NCBI GenBank assembly: GCA_963675185.2
Contig: CAXXOH010000002.1
Coordinates: 186,001-250,000 of the forward strand
Length of the DNA: 64,000 bases
From: Ilyobacter_A sp963675185
Lineage (GTDB): Bacteria > Fusobacteriota > Fusobacteriia > Fusobacteriales > Fusobacteriaceae
Reading direction: 5' to 3'
Shown here: positions 1 to 8,116 of the stretch, one piece after another
How positions within the stretch are numbered: the stretch's first letter is position 1
Layout: each line of letters begins with the position of its first letter
Notes under the pieces: model-generated
Told to the model about the DNA's origin: nothing
What the model saw: the letters and a program-made list of their open reading frames with translations, nothing else
The model's database searches: none
Made by a program: the position numbers and the translations under genes

Positions 1-2
1 AT

Positions 3-1121
3 AAATTGAAATCTGTGGAATCAGATATAAATAAAAATATTTTTAAAGTTTCTATACCAGTGAGGGGTAGCGCATACAGTTCCACCTTTAAAAGCGATAT
101 AGCCGGAAGTATATTTATAAAGTTGAACCTGGATTCATTTAAAATACTGCTTTATGAATACAAGAAACTTTTCTGGGGGAGGCACCTTGCCGTCGGATTG
201 GCTCTATTTATAAGCATCCTCATCCTATTGGGGACTAAAATGTTTTTCCCTTTGAAAAAACTTTTGACAGCTGCAAGAGAAATTTCTTATGGAAATTATA
301 CACATCAAATAACATATTTACATGATGAGGATTTTTCCCCAATAATAGATGAATTTAATCGGATGATTTCACAAATAAACACAAGAGATATAATCTTAAA
401 AGATATGCAGAAAAAGTTAGCAGAACAAAATGTAAATTTAGAAAAAACTGTTGAAGAGAGAACCAGGGAGCTAAAACTTGCTCAAGATGTGACGATTGAA
501 AGCTTAGCAGCCTTAGGGGAAAAAAGGGACAACGAGACCGGCTACCATATCCATAGAACCAAACACTATGTAAAACTGTTAGCGGAACACCTAAGAGAAC
601 ATCCACGCTTCACTTCATTCTTAAACGACGAAAATATAGATTTAATCGTGAGGTCTACCCCTCTGCATGACATAGGGAAAATAGGGGTTCCTGATAGTAT
701 CTTGCTTAACCCCGGTAAGCTGACACAAGAAGAGTTCAACGAAATGAAAAAGCACACCATCTACGGGAATGGTGCTTTGGTAAAGGCTGAAATAATTGCC
801 GGCACCACTTCTTTTTTAAAATTTGCAAAAGAAATTTCCTATTCCCACCATGAAAAATGGGACGGTTCTGGATATCCAGAGGGCTTAATAGGAGAAGAGA
901 TCCCTATTTCTGCTAGATTAATGGCTATTGCAGATGTGTACGATGCACTTGTCAGCAGGCGCAGATACAAGCCTGCTATATGCCACGAAGAAGCCTTTCT
1001 GATAATTACTGAAGGAGACGGGAGAACTTCTCCAACTCATTTTGATCCAGATATTTTACAAGCCTTTATCGAACTACAATATGAGTTTAAAAATATTTTT
1101 TTAACATTCCAAGATGTATAA
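3..1121 (+). CDS. HD-GYP cyclic-di-GMP phosphodiesterase (5' end outside window)
   Basis: The reading frame is open at the window edge, so the protein is N-terminally incomplete. What is visible is the end of an extracytoplasmic sensor region, a transmembrane helix (about residues 56-76, GLALFISILILLG), a HAMP-like linker, a short coiled coil and a C-terminal HD-GYP domain. The domain has HDIGKIGVPDSIL and HHEKWDGSGYPEGL, which carry the canonical metal-binding HD and GYP residues, so activity against cyclic di-GMP is expected. Family knowledge gives the reaction (c-di-GMP to pGpG/GMP); the signal sensed is unknown. It is not visibly in an operon with the following minus-strand genes. The other c-di-GMP genes here are a broken GGDEF fragment and a second, divergent HD-GYP protein. 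Confidence 0.9.
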   Translation, partial: KLKSVESDINKNIFKVSIPVRGSAYSSTFKSDIAGSIFIKLNLDSFKILLYEYKKLFWGRHLAVGLALFISILILLGTKMFFPLKKLLTAAREISYGNYTHQITYLHDEDFSPIIDEFNRMISQINTRDIILKDMQKKLAEQNVNLEKTVEERTRELKLAQDVTIESLAALGEKRDNETGYHIHRTKHYVKLLAEHLREHPRFTSFLNDENIDLIVRSTPLHDIGKIGVPDSILLNPGKLTQEEFNEMKKHTIYGNGALVKAEIIAGTTSFLKFAKEISYSHHEKWDGSGYPEGLIGEEIPISARLMAIADVYDALVSRRRYKPAICHEEAFLIITEGDGRTSPTHFDPDILQAFIELQYEFKNIFLTFQDV

Positions 1122-1201
1122 CTCGGTATAGTATAAAAATAGCTTGTATAAAATAGGCCGGTTGTAGTCTTGACCCTGTCAAGTATACAATTAAATAAAA
1201 G

Positions 1202-1258
1202 CTAAAACTAAAAGGCTTGTTTCCTGTATTCTACAGGACTCAAGCCTTTTAGTTTTAG
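1202..1258. terminator. Perfect 18-bp inverted repeat (stem-loop)
   Basis: CTAAAACTAAAAGGCTTG at 1202-1219 is exactly complementary to 1241-1258, with a 21-base loop. Part of it encodes the last residues of the IS3-type transposase remnant on the minus strand. It probably served as the transcription terminator at the 3' end of that IS, and may now terminate the HD-GYP gene. Confidence 0.6.
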
Positions 1259-1274
1259 TTGTATTCTTTTAAAC
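1208..1274 (-). pseudogene. 3' remnant of an IS3-family (IS150 group) transposase orfB
   Basis: The minus strand encodes RIQLKLKGLSPVEYRKQAF followed by a TAG stop. This is the characteristic C-terminus of IS3-family orfB proteins (usually NNKRIQ.KLKGLSPVEYR). Only about 22 codons survive; upstream of them the frame meets a stop. No other part of the element is present. It marks an old insertion and deletion event between the HD-GYP gene and the DUF1540 gene. The identification rests on recognising the motif. Confidence 0.6.
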
Positions 1275-1289
1275 AAAAATTTGGGTTAA

Positions 1290-1571
1290 CTATTTCAGCT
1301 TATAAGTAGTGCAGTCCACATGAGGTCCGATTTTATGCATGTGTATTCCCTTAGCCGTACACTCCAACGCCTTATTATAAGAACAGCTTTCGGTTTTGCA
1401 AGAACCTATCCCTCCGATGACCTCATCATATCCGGCCTTGCTTTCACTGTGGAGAAATGTATCACACACACATAGGCTCCATACTTCCAACGTTTACAGC
1501 TGTATAGTATGGCACTTTTGTTCTTTGTTGTACACGCAGTCAATGGCATCACAATCCAATATTTTCGACAT
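1290..1571 (-). pseudogene. DUF1540 two-domain Cys-rich protein, frameshifted
   Basis: The first segment, from ATG at 1571, reads MSKILDCDAIDCVYNKEQK then CHTIQL and hits a TAA. The matching continuation VNVGSMEPMC lies in the +1 frame. The original frame resumes at CDTFLHSES and ends with a second motif, SCKTESCSYNKALECTAKG, then HVDCTTYK. Two C-x4-C-x-Y-N-x(4-5)-C blocks each followed by (D)C-x-T-[FY] are the hallmark of DUF1540, a small metal-binding-like family of unknown function in anaerobes. A (TG)5 run sits at the second frame change. An intact gene would need one extra base near 1514 and four fewer in the TG run. It may be decay, slippage or a sequencing error. Confidence 0.6.
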
Positions 1572-1648
1572 TTCCATTACTCATTACATCCCTTTATTTA
1601 GATAGTAGCCTAGCACATACAGTAAATAAGGCGAAGCATTCTTACAGT

Positions 1649-2837
1649 TTAAAATTTGGCTATCCTCTTCCCAAACTCTATACAGTCTTGTATCTGCTCT
1701 GAGTCAGGATTCCATAAATTTTTCAAGCCGTCATCTATAATTTCAAACCCGCATTCTCCGAGCAGTTCTGTTATTATCTTTACCGATTCTCCGCTCCATC
1801 CATAACATCCGAAGGCGGCTGCCTTTTTATTTTTGAATTTAAGTCCTTTTATCTCCTCCAGTATCGCCGCCACGGAGCTTAATATCCCGTTATTAATGGT
1901 AGACGATCCCACAAGAACAGTTTTAGACTTAAAGCCTTCGGTTATCATATCGTTTTTATCTGATTTGGATATGTTGAAAAGCTTGAGCTGAACTTCTTTA
2001 TCCTCTAATTTTATGCCTTCGGCTATCGCCTCTGCTACTTTCTTGGTATCGTTCCACATAGTATCATATAGAATGGTTATCTGATTTTCCTGGTAATTTT
2101 CAGACCATTTACTGTACTTCTCTATTATTTGCGCCGGGTTATCTCTCCAGATGACACCGTGGCTGGTTGCGATTATTTCTATAAGCAAATCCAACGCCAT
2201 AATCTCTTTTAACTTATTCTTTAAAATCTGACTATAAGGAGTAAGGATGTTTGCATAGTACTTCATAGCTTCCTTGTCCAATTCACACTGATCTACCAGG
2301 TCGGTTAAAAAGGTACTCGCTGGCGTAGTGCTGTCCGAAGGCATCATTGCTGAACAATATGTTGTCCCCCGTCAGATAGGTAGCCATGCTGTCCGGCCAA
2401 TGCAGCATCCTCATCTCCACAAAAACAAGCTCCTTGGCATTACCTATAGGTATCTTATGCCCAGTTTTTACAGGTATAAAATTCCAGTCCTGGTGATACT
2501 GCCCCTTAATCGACTTTATAGCATTTTGGGTGCAGTATATAGGTGTATCAGGAATGTGCTTCATCAGCTCCGGCAGTGCACCGCTATGATCAACTTCACC
2601 ATGATTGGCTACAATAAAATCTATTTTATCGAGGTCGATTTGTTTTGAAAGTTTATCAACAAATTCTCCGGCATACGGCATCCATACTGTATCAATCAAA
2701 ACAGTTTTCTCTTCCTCAACCAGGTATGAATTGTAGTTGGAACCCTTATGTGTGGAGTATTCGTCACCGTGGAATTTTCTAAGTTCCCAATCTATCTTAC
2801 CTACCCAGGATACATTATTTTTAACCACTCTCTTCAT
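1649..2837 (-). pseudogene. fprA: A-type flavoprotein / flavodiiron oxygen reductase, frameshifted
   Basis: The gene encodes a flavodiiron protein that would reduce O2 (or NO) using electrons from rubredoxin. The N-terminal metallo-beta-lactamase-like part starts at ATG 2837, just after an AAGGAGGG site. It carries the diiron ligands HGEVDHSG, LHWPDS and SNDAFGQH. The C-terminal part continues in another frame from about 2297 with ATSHGV (last ligand) and the flavodoxin P-loop-like LYDTMWNDTKKVAEAI. The frame break lies at AACCGACC near 2300: one surplus C turns FND-LVDQCELD into FNRPGRSV and a stop. Both halves together give the normal family length of about 396 residues. A functional partner, an NADH:rubredoxin-reductase-like protein, is at 52339. 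Whether the frameshift is real decides if the cell has this oxygen defence. Confidence 0.85.
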
Positions 2838-2910
2838 CGCCGCTTCCCTCCTTAAATTGATTTGGACCACGGTTTATATTATTCAATCCCCAATTTTATT
2901 TTCCTTTTTT

Positions 2911-2935
2911 TATACAAATGCTGAACTTTTGTATA
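2911..2935. promoter_or_regulatory. 8-bp inverted repeat upstream of fprA
   Basis: TATACAAA (2911-2918) and TTTGTATA (2928-2935) form a perfect inverted repeat with a 9-base spacer, 74 bases before the fprA start in an otherwise non-coding 230-base gap. It is a candidate operator; no promoter hexamers stand out clearly. Confidence 0.3.
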
Positions 2936-3070
2936 CCAAATCCAAATATTCCCATTAACCTTTTCATAAATTTTGACACAAGTCATATATATTAAACAAA
3001 TACAACTATCTGATAAACTCAAGAATATCGGTAAGATTTTTTTAAAAAGTAGATCGCTCAGATTGAGGTA

Positions 3071-3943
3071 TCAAATAATTCTATCCTTCTCTAACTCTCC
3101 ATTTAAAATAACATATTTAAAATGTGGTTTTATGTTTAATTTTTTGAGCTCCATATAAAATTTTGACCTGAAATCAGTTTTAAAAAACCACCCATTGTTA
3201 GGGGAGTCAGTTAAGCCTACAATCCAGCATTTTATATTCTCAGGCGCCATATCCATTACCCAAAAATTGGGCTCAGTACCAGGTTTTATATACTGGCTTT
3301 TCTTAGCTATCTTTATTGCGATCTCTCTTATCACCTCTATATCGGCCTCGTAGGAGATCCAAAATTCTACTTTAGCCCAATTGGACTCATCTAAAATAGT
3401 ATAATTTACAAAATCTTCCCTCAACATATTTACATTTGGTATTATAAACCTCTGCCAGTCCCATAGTTTTACTATGGTATGAGTCATAGTTATGTCTTCT
3501 ACAGCTCCGTAATTATCTTTTATAATTATGGTGTCCCCCACATTAAATAATTTTGAAAGCGTTATTACCATCCCAGCTATGGCATTTTCAACAAACGGTT
3601 TCGCTGCGAATCCTAAAAAAATCGTACCTGTAGATGCCAATACAGAGAAGACCCCTTTTGAAAAATTGCCCATAAATGGGAAAAAAATCAAAAGCATGAC
3701 TATGAACAGCCATAATATAAAAAGAGTTTTCCTAATAATGGTAAACCTAACTCCTATATTTTTTATGGCTTTTTCCCTTGATCCTTTTATGATATTCTTA
3801 AAACGACTCGGCTTGTTTCTTAGAGCTCCAAAATTTTTCTTTTCCTCAACATTTTCTCTGAAATGATCTTCTAACTTTTTCAAGCTTATTAAAATATATA
3901 ATAAGAGAAGGCTGAGAAAAGAAATTATAACAATATAATATAT
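3071..3943 (-). CDS. MscS-family mechanosensitive ion channel, probable ATA start
   Basis: The protein matches small-conductance mechanosensitive channels: hydrophobic helices, then the pore-lining and beta-domain region GTIFLGFAAKPFVENAIAGM, then FNVGDTIIIKDNYGAVEDIT and RFIIPN. It should open on hypo-osmotic stress in the cytoplasmic membrane. An ATG/GTG/TTG-only search would start at TTG 3883, which has no ribosome-binding site. The same frame is open upstream and encodes another hydrophobic helix (IYYIVIISFLSLLLLYILI), and a strong AAAAGGAGG lies 8 bases before an in-frame ATA at 3943. I therefore place the start at ATA 3943 (290 residues). A mutated ATG or a sequencing error is the alternative. 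It lies next to an osmoprotectant importer, which fits an osmotic-stress neighbourhood. Confidence 0.8.
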   Translation of the reverse strand: MYYIVIISFLSLLLLYILISLKKLEDHFRENVEEKKNFGALRNKPSRFKNIIKGSREKAIKNIGVRFTIIRKTLFILWLFIVMLLIFFPFMGNFSKGVFSVLASTGTIFLGFAAKPFVENAIAGMVITLSKLFNVGDTIIIKDNYGAVEDITMTHTIVKLWDWQRFIIPNVNMLREDFVNYTILDESNWAKVEFWISYEADIEVIREIAIKIAKKSQYIKPGTEPNFWVMDMAPENIKCWIVGLTDSPNNGWFFKTDFRSKFYMELKKLNIKPHFKYVILNGELEKDRII

Positions 3944-3991
3944 AGTATTAACCTCCTTTTCATAGTCTATAAAAAATATTTTTTGTTAAAA

Positions 3992-4019
3992 GACCTCTAT
4001 AATTTTAATTATAGAGGTC
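3992..4019 (-). terminator. Rho-independent terminator of the opuC-type operon
   Basis: A 12-13 bp stem built on GACCTCTATAAT and its complement lies just after the binding-protein gene and is followed on the minus strand by TTTT. It separates the transporter operon from the mscS gene downstream. Confidence 0.7.
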
Positions 4020-4030
4020 CATAACTTCTA

Positions 4031-4918
4031 TTAAATTAGCCCTTTTTCTTTCAAAGCATCTTTTGCAACTTTTTTGATAGGAAGCTCAAGCACATCTACT
4101 TGATAGTTATAATTTTGGAAATCTTCATTAGTAAATATTCTTCCAAGCTTTTCTAACTCTTTTACAATCTCAGGATGAGAGTCAGCAAATTCTGTTTTCA
4201 TTCTAGGTACAGCATCGTATGGAGGGAAGAAGTTTTTATCGTCTTCAAGTACGATAAGATTATATTTTTTCAGCATACCGTCGGTAGTATAGGCAACAGC
4301 TACATCAATATCGCCTTGATCAACTGCTATATACTTTAAGCCGGGGTCCATACCAACTTCTTCTTTAAATTCAAAGCCATAGATTTTCTTAATACCGAGC
4401 ATACCATCTTCTCTACTAAAAAAATCTGCTAATTCACCGACCTTTAGATTTTCAGCAACACCGGCTAGATCCGATATTTTTTTTAAATTATATTTTTTTG
4501 CTAATTCAGGCTTCACAGCAAATGCATAAGTATTATTGAATCCTAAAGGGCTTAACCAAGTAATCCCCTTCTTTGCAAATTCTTCTTTTACATATTTATA
4601 AATTTTTTCAGGATCTTTTAGTCCACTTCCTTTTAATATATATATATATCCTGTCCCAGTGTATTCTGCAGTGATATCTAGTTGCCCACTTTCAAGTCCT
4701 GCATTTACAAGCATAGTCCCGCCAAGCTCTTTTACGTCTGTTCTATAGTCTGTATTTTCCTCGATTAAAACGGCCATCATTTCACCAAGAATTCTTTGCT
4801 CGGTAAAGTTTTTGTGCCCTATCCTTATAACTTCTTTTTTTTCACCACCGCAGCCTGTTACTAAAAGTGTTGTCGCAAAAATTAATAACAGTCCTAATTT
4901 TGAAAAAAGTTTTTTCAT
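4031..4918 (-). CDS. opuCC: Osmoprotectant (glycine betaine/choline) ABC transporter binding lipoprotein
   Basis: This is the substrate-binding component of a quaternary-amine importer. The N-terminus is a lipoprotein signal with lipobox LVTGC (Cys about residue 23). The mature part has the OpuAC/ProX-like features IGHKNFTEQRILGEM, DITAEYTGTGY and DVAVAYTTDGM, typical of the OpuCC/OsmX family. At 295 residues the length is normal. It is the last gene of a three-gene minus-strand operon (ATPase, permease, binding protein) and follows the permease after 18 bases. By family knowledge the ligand is glycine betaine, choline or carnitine; which one cannot be read from sequence. Confidence 0.9.
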   Translation of the reverse strand: MKKLFSKLGLLLIFATTLLVTGCGGEKKEVIRIGHKNFTEQRILGEMMAVLIEENTDYRTDVKELGGTMLVNAGLESGQLDITAEYTGTGYIYILKGSGLKDPEKIYKYVKEEFAKKGITWLSPLGFNNTYAFAVKPELAKKYNLKKISDLAGVAENLKVGELADFFSREDGMLGIKKIYGFEFKEEVGMDPGLKYIAVDQGDIDVAVAYTTDGMLKKYNLIVLEDDKNFFPPYDAVPRMKTEFADSHPEIVKELEKLGRIFTNEDFQNYNYQVDVLELPIKKVAKDALKEKGLI

Positions 4919-4936
4919 AAATTTTCCCCCTAAAAA

Positions 4937-5584
4937 TTATTTAGCAGCTATTCCGCTTGGTGTTAGCCACTTTTCTATTTTGCCAAGTATGAAATCCACG
5001 CCTAAAGCCAGCGCTGCAGCAGGAACTGCACCAGTTAAGATCATATTGTTACTGTTCATTGATATCCCCTTAAAGATGAATTCCCCAAGGCCACCTGCAC
5101 CAATAAGTGCTGCTATGGTAGCAGTACCGATGTTTATTACAGTAGATATCCTTATGCCACCCATTATTACAGGAAGGGCCAGAGGTATTTCCACCATGTA
5201 GAGGATTTGAAACATCGTCATCCCCATACCCCTGCCAGCTTCTATGGCAGCTGGGTCTATACTGTCCACGCCTATATACGTATTTTTTATTATTGGTAAG
5301 AGTGCATATAAGAACAGTACGAATACTGACGGGACAACACCTATCCCCAGTATAGGTATTATAAGTCCAAAAAGTGCCAAACTAGGCAGCGTCTGGAAAA
5401 CATTGGCTATGTTTAACACCGTGTCCGAAATTCTTCTGTTCTTTGTTATGTAAATGCCTATAGGAACACCTATAATTACAGCCAGCAGTACTGCCATCCC
5501 GGTAATCTCCATATGCCTCAGGGCAGCTTTTCCAACATCGCCTATTCTATAGCTTATAAATTGAAAAAAATTCATTTTATTCAT
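4937..5584 (-). CDS. opuCB: Osmoprotectant ABC transporter permease
   Basis: A 215-residue membrane protein of the OpuCB/ProW type with about five to six hydrophobic helices and the permease EAA loop (DPAAIEAGRGMGMTMFQILYMVEIPLALPV, seen in part). The ATG at 5584 is chosen because GGAGGCGTAGA precedes it; a longer frame lacks this support. It begins one base after the ATPase gene ends, so the two are translationally coupled. It forms the membrane channel of the importer with the ATPase at 5586 and the lipoprotein at 4031. Confidence 0.9.
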   Translation of the reverse strand: MNKMNFFQFISYRIGDVGKAALRHMEITGMAVLLAVIIGVPIGIYITKNRRISDTVLNIANVFQTLPSLALFGLIIPILGIGVVPSVFVLFLYALLPIIKNTYIGVDSIDPAAIEAGRGMGMTMFQILYMVEIPLALPVIMGGIRISTVINIGTATIAALIGAGGLGEFIFKGISMNSNNMILTGAVPAAALALGVDFILGKIEKWLTPSGIAAK

Positions 5585-5585
5585 T

Positions 5586-6743
5586 CTACGCCTCCTCTTT
5601 GTCTGAATTTGGAGATATTTCATGTATTATGTTTAGCAAACTTGTCGGAGTAATTACTCCGACTACTTTATTTCCCTCGTCTGTTACCGGAATACTTCTA
5701 AAATCTCTTTCTGACATTATATTTAAAACTTCTACCATATTTGTTCTTTCATTTACAGTAACAAATTCTTTTCTCATTATATCCTTTATTTTTAAGGTAC
5801 CTGGATGCTTTTTTTGTTCAGCACTTCTAAGAACCTTAGGTGTTACCACTCCCAATATTTCCTGAGGTCCTTCTTTTACTTTATCCACAACAGCTAGAAG
5901 AGTTATGTCTTTTTCCCTCATTATCTCTATGCTTCGTGAGAGCGTCCCATCGGAACTTATTTTTGATACTTTTTTCTTCATTATATCTTTTGCCAGCAAC
6001 ATTTCAGGAGTTTTCCACAGCCTTTCTTTACCTATGAAAAATTCTACAAATTCATTTTTTGGATTTTTAAGTATCTCTTCAGGGGTATCAAATTGAAGAA
6101 TCTTACCGTCTTTCATAACAGCTATTTTATCTGCTATTTTTAGAGCTTCATCCATGTCATGAGTTACAAAAACTATAGTTTTTTTTAGTTCATCTTGCAG
6201 TTTTAACATTTCATCTTGAAGTTTTTCCCTAGTTATAGGGTCTAATGCACTAAAGGGTTCATCCATGAGTAGTATCTCCGGGTTTGCTGCAAGAGCCCTG
6301 GCTATACCTATCCTCTGCTGCTGACCTCCACTTAATTCATTTGGATATCTATAGTAGAATTCTTCTGCCGGTAGATCCATCAAGTTTAATAGCTCCATTG
6401 CCCTTGCTTTTTTTTCTTCTTTAGACCACTTTTTTAATTTAGGAACAAGCTCAATATTTTCACCAACTGTCATATGGGGAAAAAGACCTACTTTTTGGAT
6501 AACATATCCTATATTTCTCCTCAATTCCATGATATCCTGATTTAGCACGTTTTCCTCATTTATTAACACATCACCCGAGCTAGGTTTTTCTAATGAGTTG
6601 ATCATTTTCATAGTTGTTGTCTTCCCACAACCACTCTCACCAATTAAAACCACAAACTCTCCTTTATTTATTTTTAGACTTAAATTATCCACGACCTTTG
6701 TTTTCCCTTGAAAACTTTTAGATATGTTTTTCATTTCTATCAT
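5586..6743 (-). CDS. opuCA: Osmoprotectant ABC transporter ATP-binding protein with CBS domains
   Basis: The N-terminal half is an ABC ATPase: Walker A GESGCGKTT, Q-loop, signature LSGGQQQR, Walker B ILLMDEP and switch histidine VFVTHD. The C-terminal third contains two CBS motifs (LAKDIMKKKVSKISSD..., KIKDIMRKEFVTVNER...), which in OpuA-type ATPases sense ionic strength. The ATG at 6743 is preferred over an in-frame GTG at 6752, because that GTG lies inside the GAGGTG ribosome-binding site. First gene of the operon; its promoter is at 6779-6807. Confidence 0.92.
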   Translation of the reverse strand: MIEMKNISKSFQGKTKVVDNLSLKINKGEFVVLIGESGCGKTTTMKMINSLEKPSSGDVLINEENVLNQDIMELRRNIGYVIQKVGLFPHMTVGENIELVPKLKKWSKEEKKARAMELLNLMDLPAEEFYYRYPNELSGGQQQRIGIARALAANPEILLMDEPFSALDPITREKLQDEMLKLQDELKKTIVFVTHDMDEALKIADKIAVMKDGKILQFDTPEEILKNPKNEFVEFFIGKERLWKTPEMLLAKDIMKKKVSKISSDGTLSRSIEIMREKDITLLAVVDKVKEGPQEILGVVTPKVLRSAEQKKHPGTLKIKDIMRKEFVTVNERTNMVEVLNIMSERDFRSIPVTDEGNKVVGVITPTSLLNIIHEISPNSDKEEA

Positions 6744-6778
6744 ACAATTCACCTCTTAAAAATGCTTATTTTCTTTAA

Positions 6779-6807
6779 ATTGTAACATTATAAGCACATT
6801 TTGTCAA
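6779..6807 (-). promoter_or_regulatory. Sigma-70-type promoter of the opuC-type operon
   Basis: On the minus strand TTGACA (6807-6802) and TACAAT (6784-6779) are separated by 17 bases, about 35 bases before the opuCA start. Confidence 0.7.
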
Positions 6808-6895
6808 TTTTTATAAGTAAAATTGTATTACGTATTTCTAAAATCTGAATATTTCTAACAATTTTAATCAGAATAAAATAATTATTTAAAATCTT

Positions 6896-6923
6896 TTGGC
6901 ACAGTAATAAATTAGTATATAAT
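6896..6923 (+). promoter_or_regulatory. Promoter for the 79-residue unknown gene
   Basis: TTGGCA (6896-6901) and TATAAT (6918-6923) with a 16-base spacer lie 43 bases upstream of the start. Confidence 0.6.
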
Positions 6924-6965
6924 TAAAGTAATAGGGACTCAGTATTTTTATTAGGAGGGATGTAT

Positions 6966-7205
6966 TTGAAGGAAAATGATTTTTATGAAATGATTAAAAA
7001 GTTTAGAGAAATGTATCCTAACTATGGAATAAGCTGCGATATTATAAACAGAGATGCAAGCTCTATTTTTTTACAGTGCACAATAACTGATGGGATAGGT
7101 AATATGAGGGCTAAATTTTACCAGCATCACAATAGCAACAACGTTGAGAAGGCTCAGCAAGATGCAATTTTAAGCGCCATTAAAATAGTTAATCCGACTT
7201 TATAA
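6966..7205 (+). CDS. Small protein of unknown function
   Basis: A 79-residue soluble protein with no signal peptide or membrane helix. An ATG at 6960 directly abuts the GGAGGG site and is too close to be used; a TTG at 6966 has proper 7-base spacing, so I start there. The sequence contains CDIINRDASSIFLQCTITDG and ends AQQDAILSAIKIVNPTL. The alternating strands followed by a helix recall small RNA-binding folds, but I cannot assign a family. It has its own promoter and appears to be a single-gene unit. Confidence 0.7.
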   Translation: MKENDFYEMIKKFREMYPNYGISCDIINRDASSIFLQCTITDGIGNMRAKFYQHHNSNNVEKAQQDAILSAIKIVNPTL

Positions 7206-7350
7206 TTTTGAGAGTTCCTATTAATTAATTTCACCTGATAAACCTGTAAAAAAAGGATTTTTGTGAAATTTTCTTATATAAATCCTAAAAGTGCTTTTAT
7301 TTTCAGATTAAATAGCGCACTAAAAATGAATTTTTAAGGAGGGAGTATGT

Positions 7351-7563
7351 ATGCAAAAAGAATCTGTGTATTCCAGTATTTTGAAATCTATAGGATACGA
7401 GCCGGCGCTTAAGATACTCGAAATAGAATTTTATGACGGCATAAGGCATCAATATTTAGATGTCCCTAAAAGTATTTTCAAAAAACTGATGGATGCCAAC
7501 TCCCACGGTAAATTTTTCTTGAAAAATATAAAAGATAAATATCGAACCATAAAAATCCGTTAG
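7351..7563 (+). CDS. KTSC domain protein
   Basis: The 70-residue protein matches the KTSC domain: S-S-I-x-S-I-G-Y near the N-terminus, LEIEFYDGIRHQYLDVP in the middle and a C-terminal NSHGKFFLKNIKDKY. The domain is often fused to lysyl-tRNA synthetase or stands alone in bacteria and phages; its function is unknown. AAGGAGGGAG precedes the ATG at good spacing. It stands alone between two unrelated small genes. Confidence 0.8.
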   Translation: MQKESVYSSILKSIGYEPALKILEIEFYDGIRHQYLDVPKSIFKKLMDANSHGKFFLKNIKDKYRTIKIR

Positions 7564-7706
7564 TCTACTGCAAGCTACTGTAAATGCATTGGGGCATATG
7601 TTACTACCGCTCATAGCGAACACCACACTCAGAGTATAGTAGAATCAGATTTAAAAAACTTCTCAGTTCCGTATTCAATAAATTTCAATTTTAAGGAGGG
7701 GGGCTA

Positions 7707-8099
7707 TTGATTAAAAAAGGAAGAGTAAAAGAAGTACATAAAGATTATATAATCGTTCAAGTATATAAAGGAAGCAGCTGCGGACACTGTAAAGTTTGTA
7801 GTGAAGAGAAGCAGGTAGTAGAAGAAATTGTCCTCAAGACAAAAAGAGAGTTCGAGGCCGGTGACTCTATAGAACTAGAAATGCCTTATAAAACACTTTT
7901 GAACTTCAGCATGCTGGTATATATCCTACCAATACTATTTTTCTTCGGTGGGTACTTTATAGGAAATTTTTTGGGATTCACTGAAGGGAAAAAAATCTTG
8001 CTTAGTTTTCTTGGCATGGCAGCTTGTTTTTACGGGATGCATGTTTTCGATAAATATTTTGGAGCATATATTTTAAGTAAAAAAATAACTATAAGATAA
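7707..8099 (+). CDS. rseC: RseC/MucC-like SoxR-reducing system protein
   Basis: A 130-residue protein that starts at TTG 7707 after a long AAGGAGGGGGG site. It has the family architecture: a short N-terminal beta domain with the Cys cluster CGHCKVC (CxxCxxC), then two transmembrane helices (FSMLVYILPILFFFGGYFIG and KILLSFLGMAACFYGM). RseC proteins are inner-membrane proteins associated with SoxR reduction and, in anaerobes, with Rnf complexes. No rnf genes are adjacent here, so its partner is not visible. Confidence 0.85.
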   Translation: MIKKGRVKEVHKDYIIVQVYKGSSCGHCKVCSEEKQVVEEIVLKTKREFEAGDSIELEMPYKTLLNFSMLVYILPILFFFGGYFIGNFLGFTEGKKILLSFLGMAACFYGMHVFDKYFGAYILSKKITIR

Positions 8100-8116
8100 A
8101 GCTGGGAGTCGTGCTT

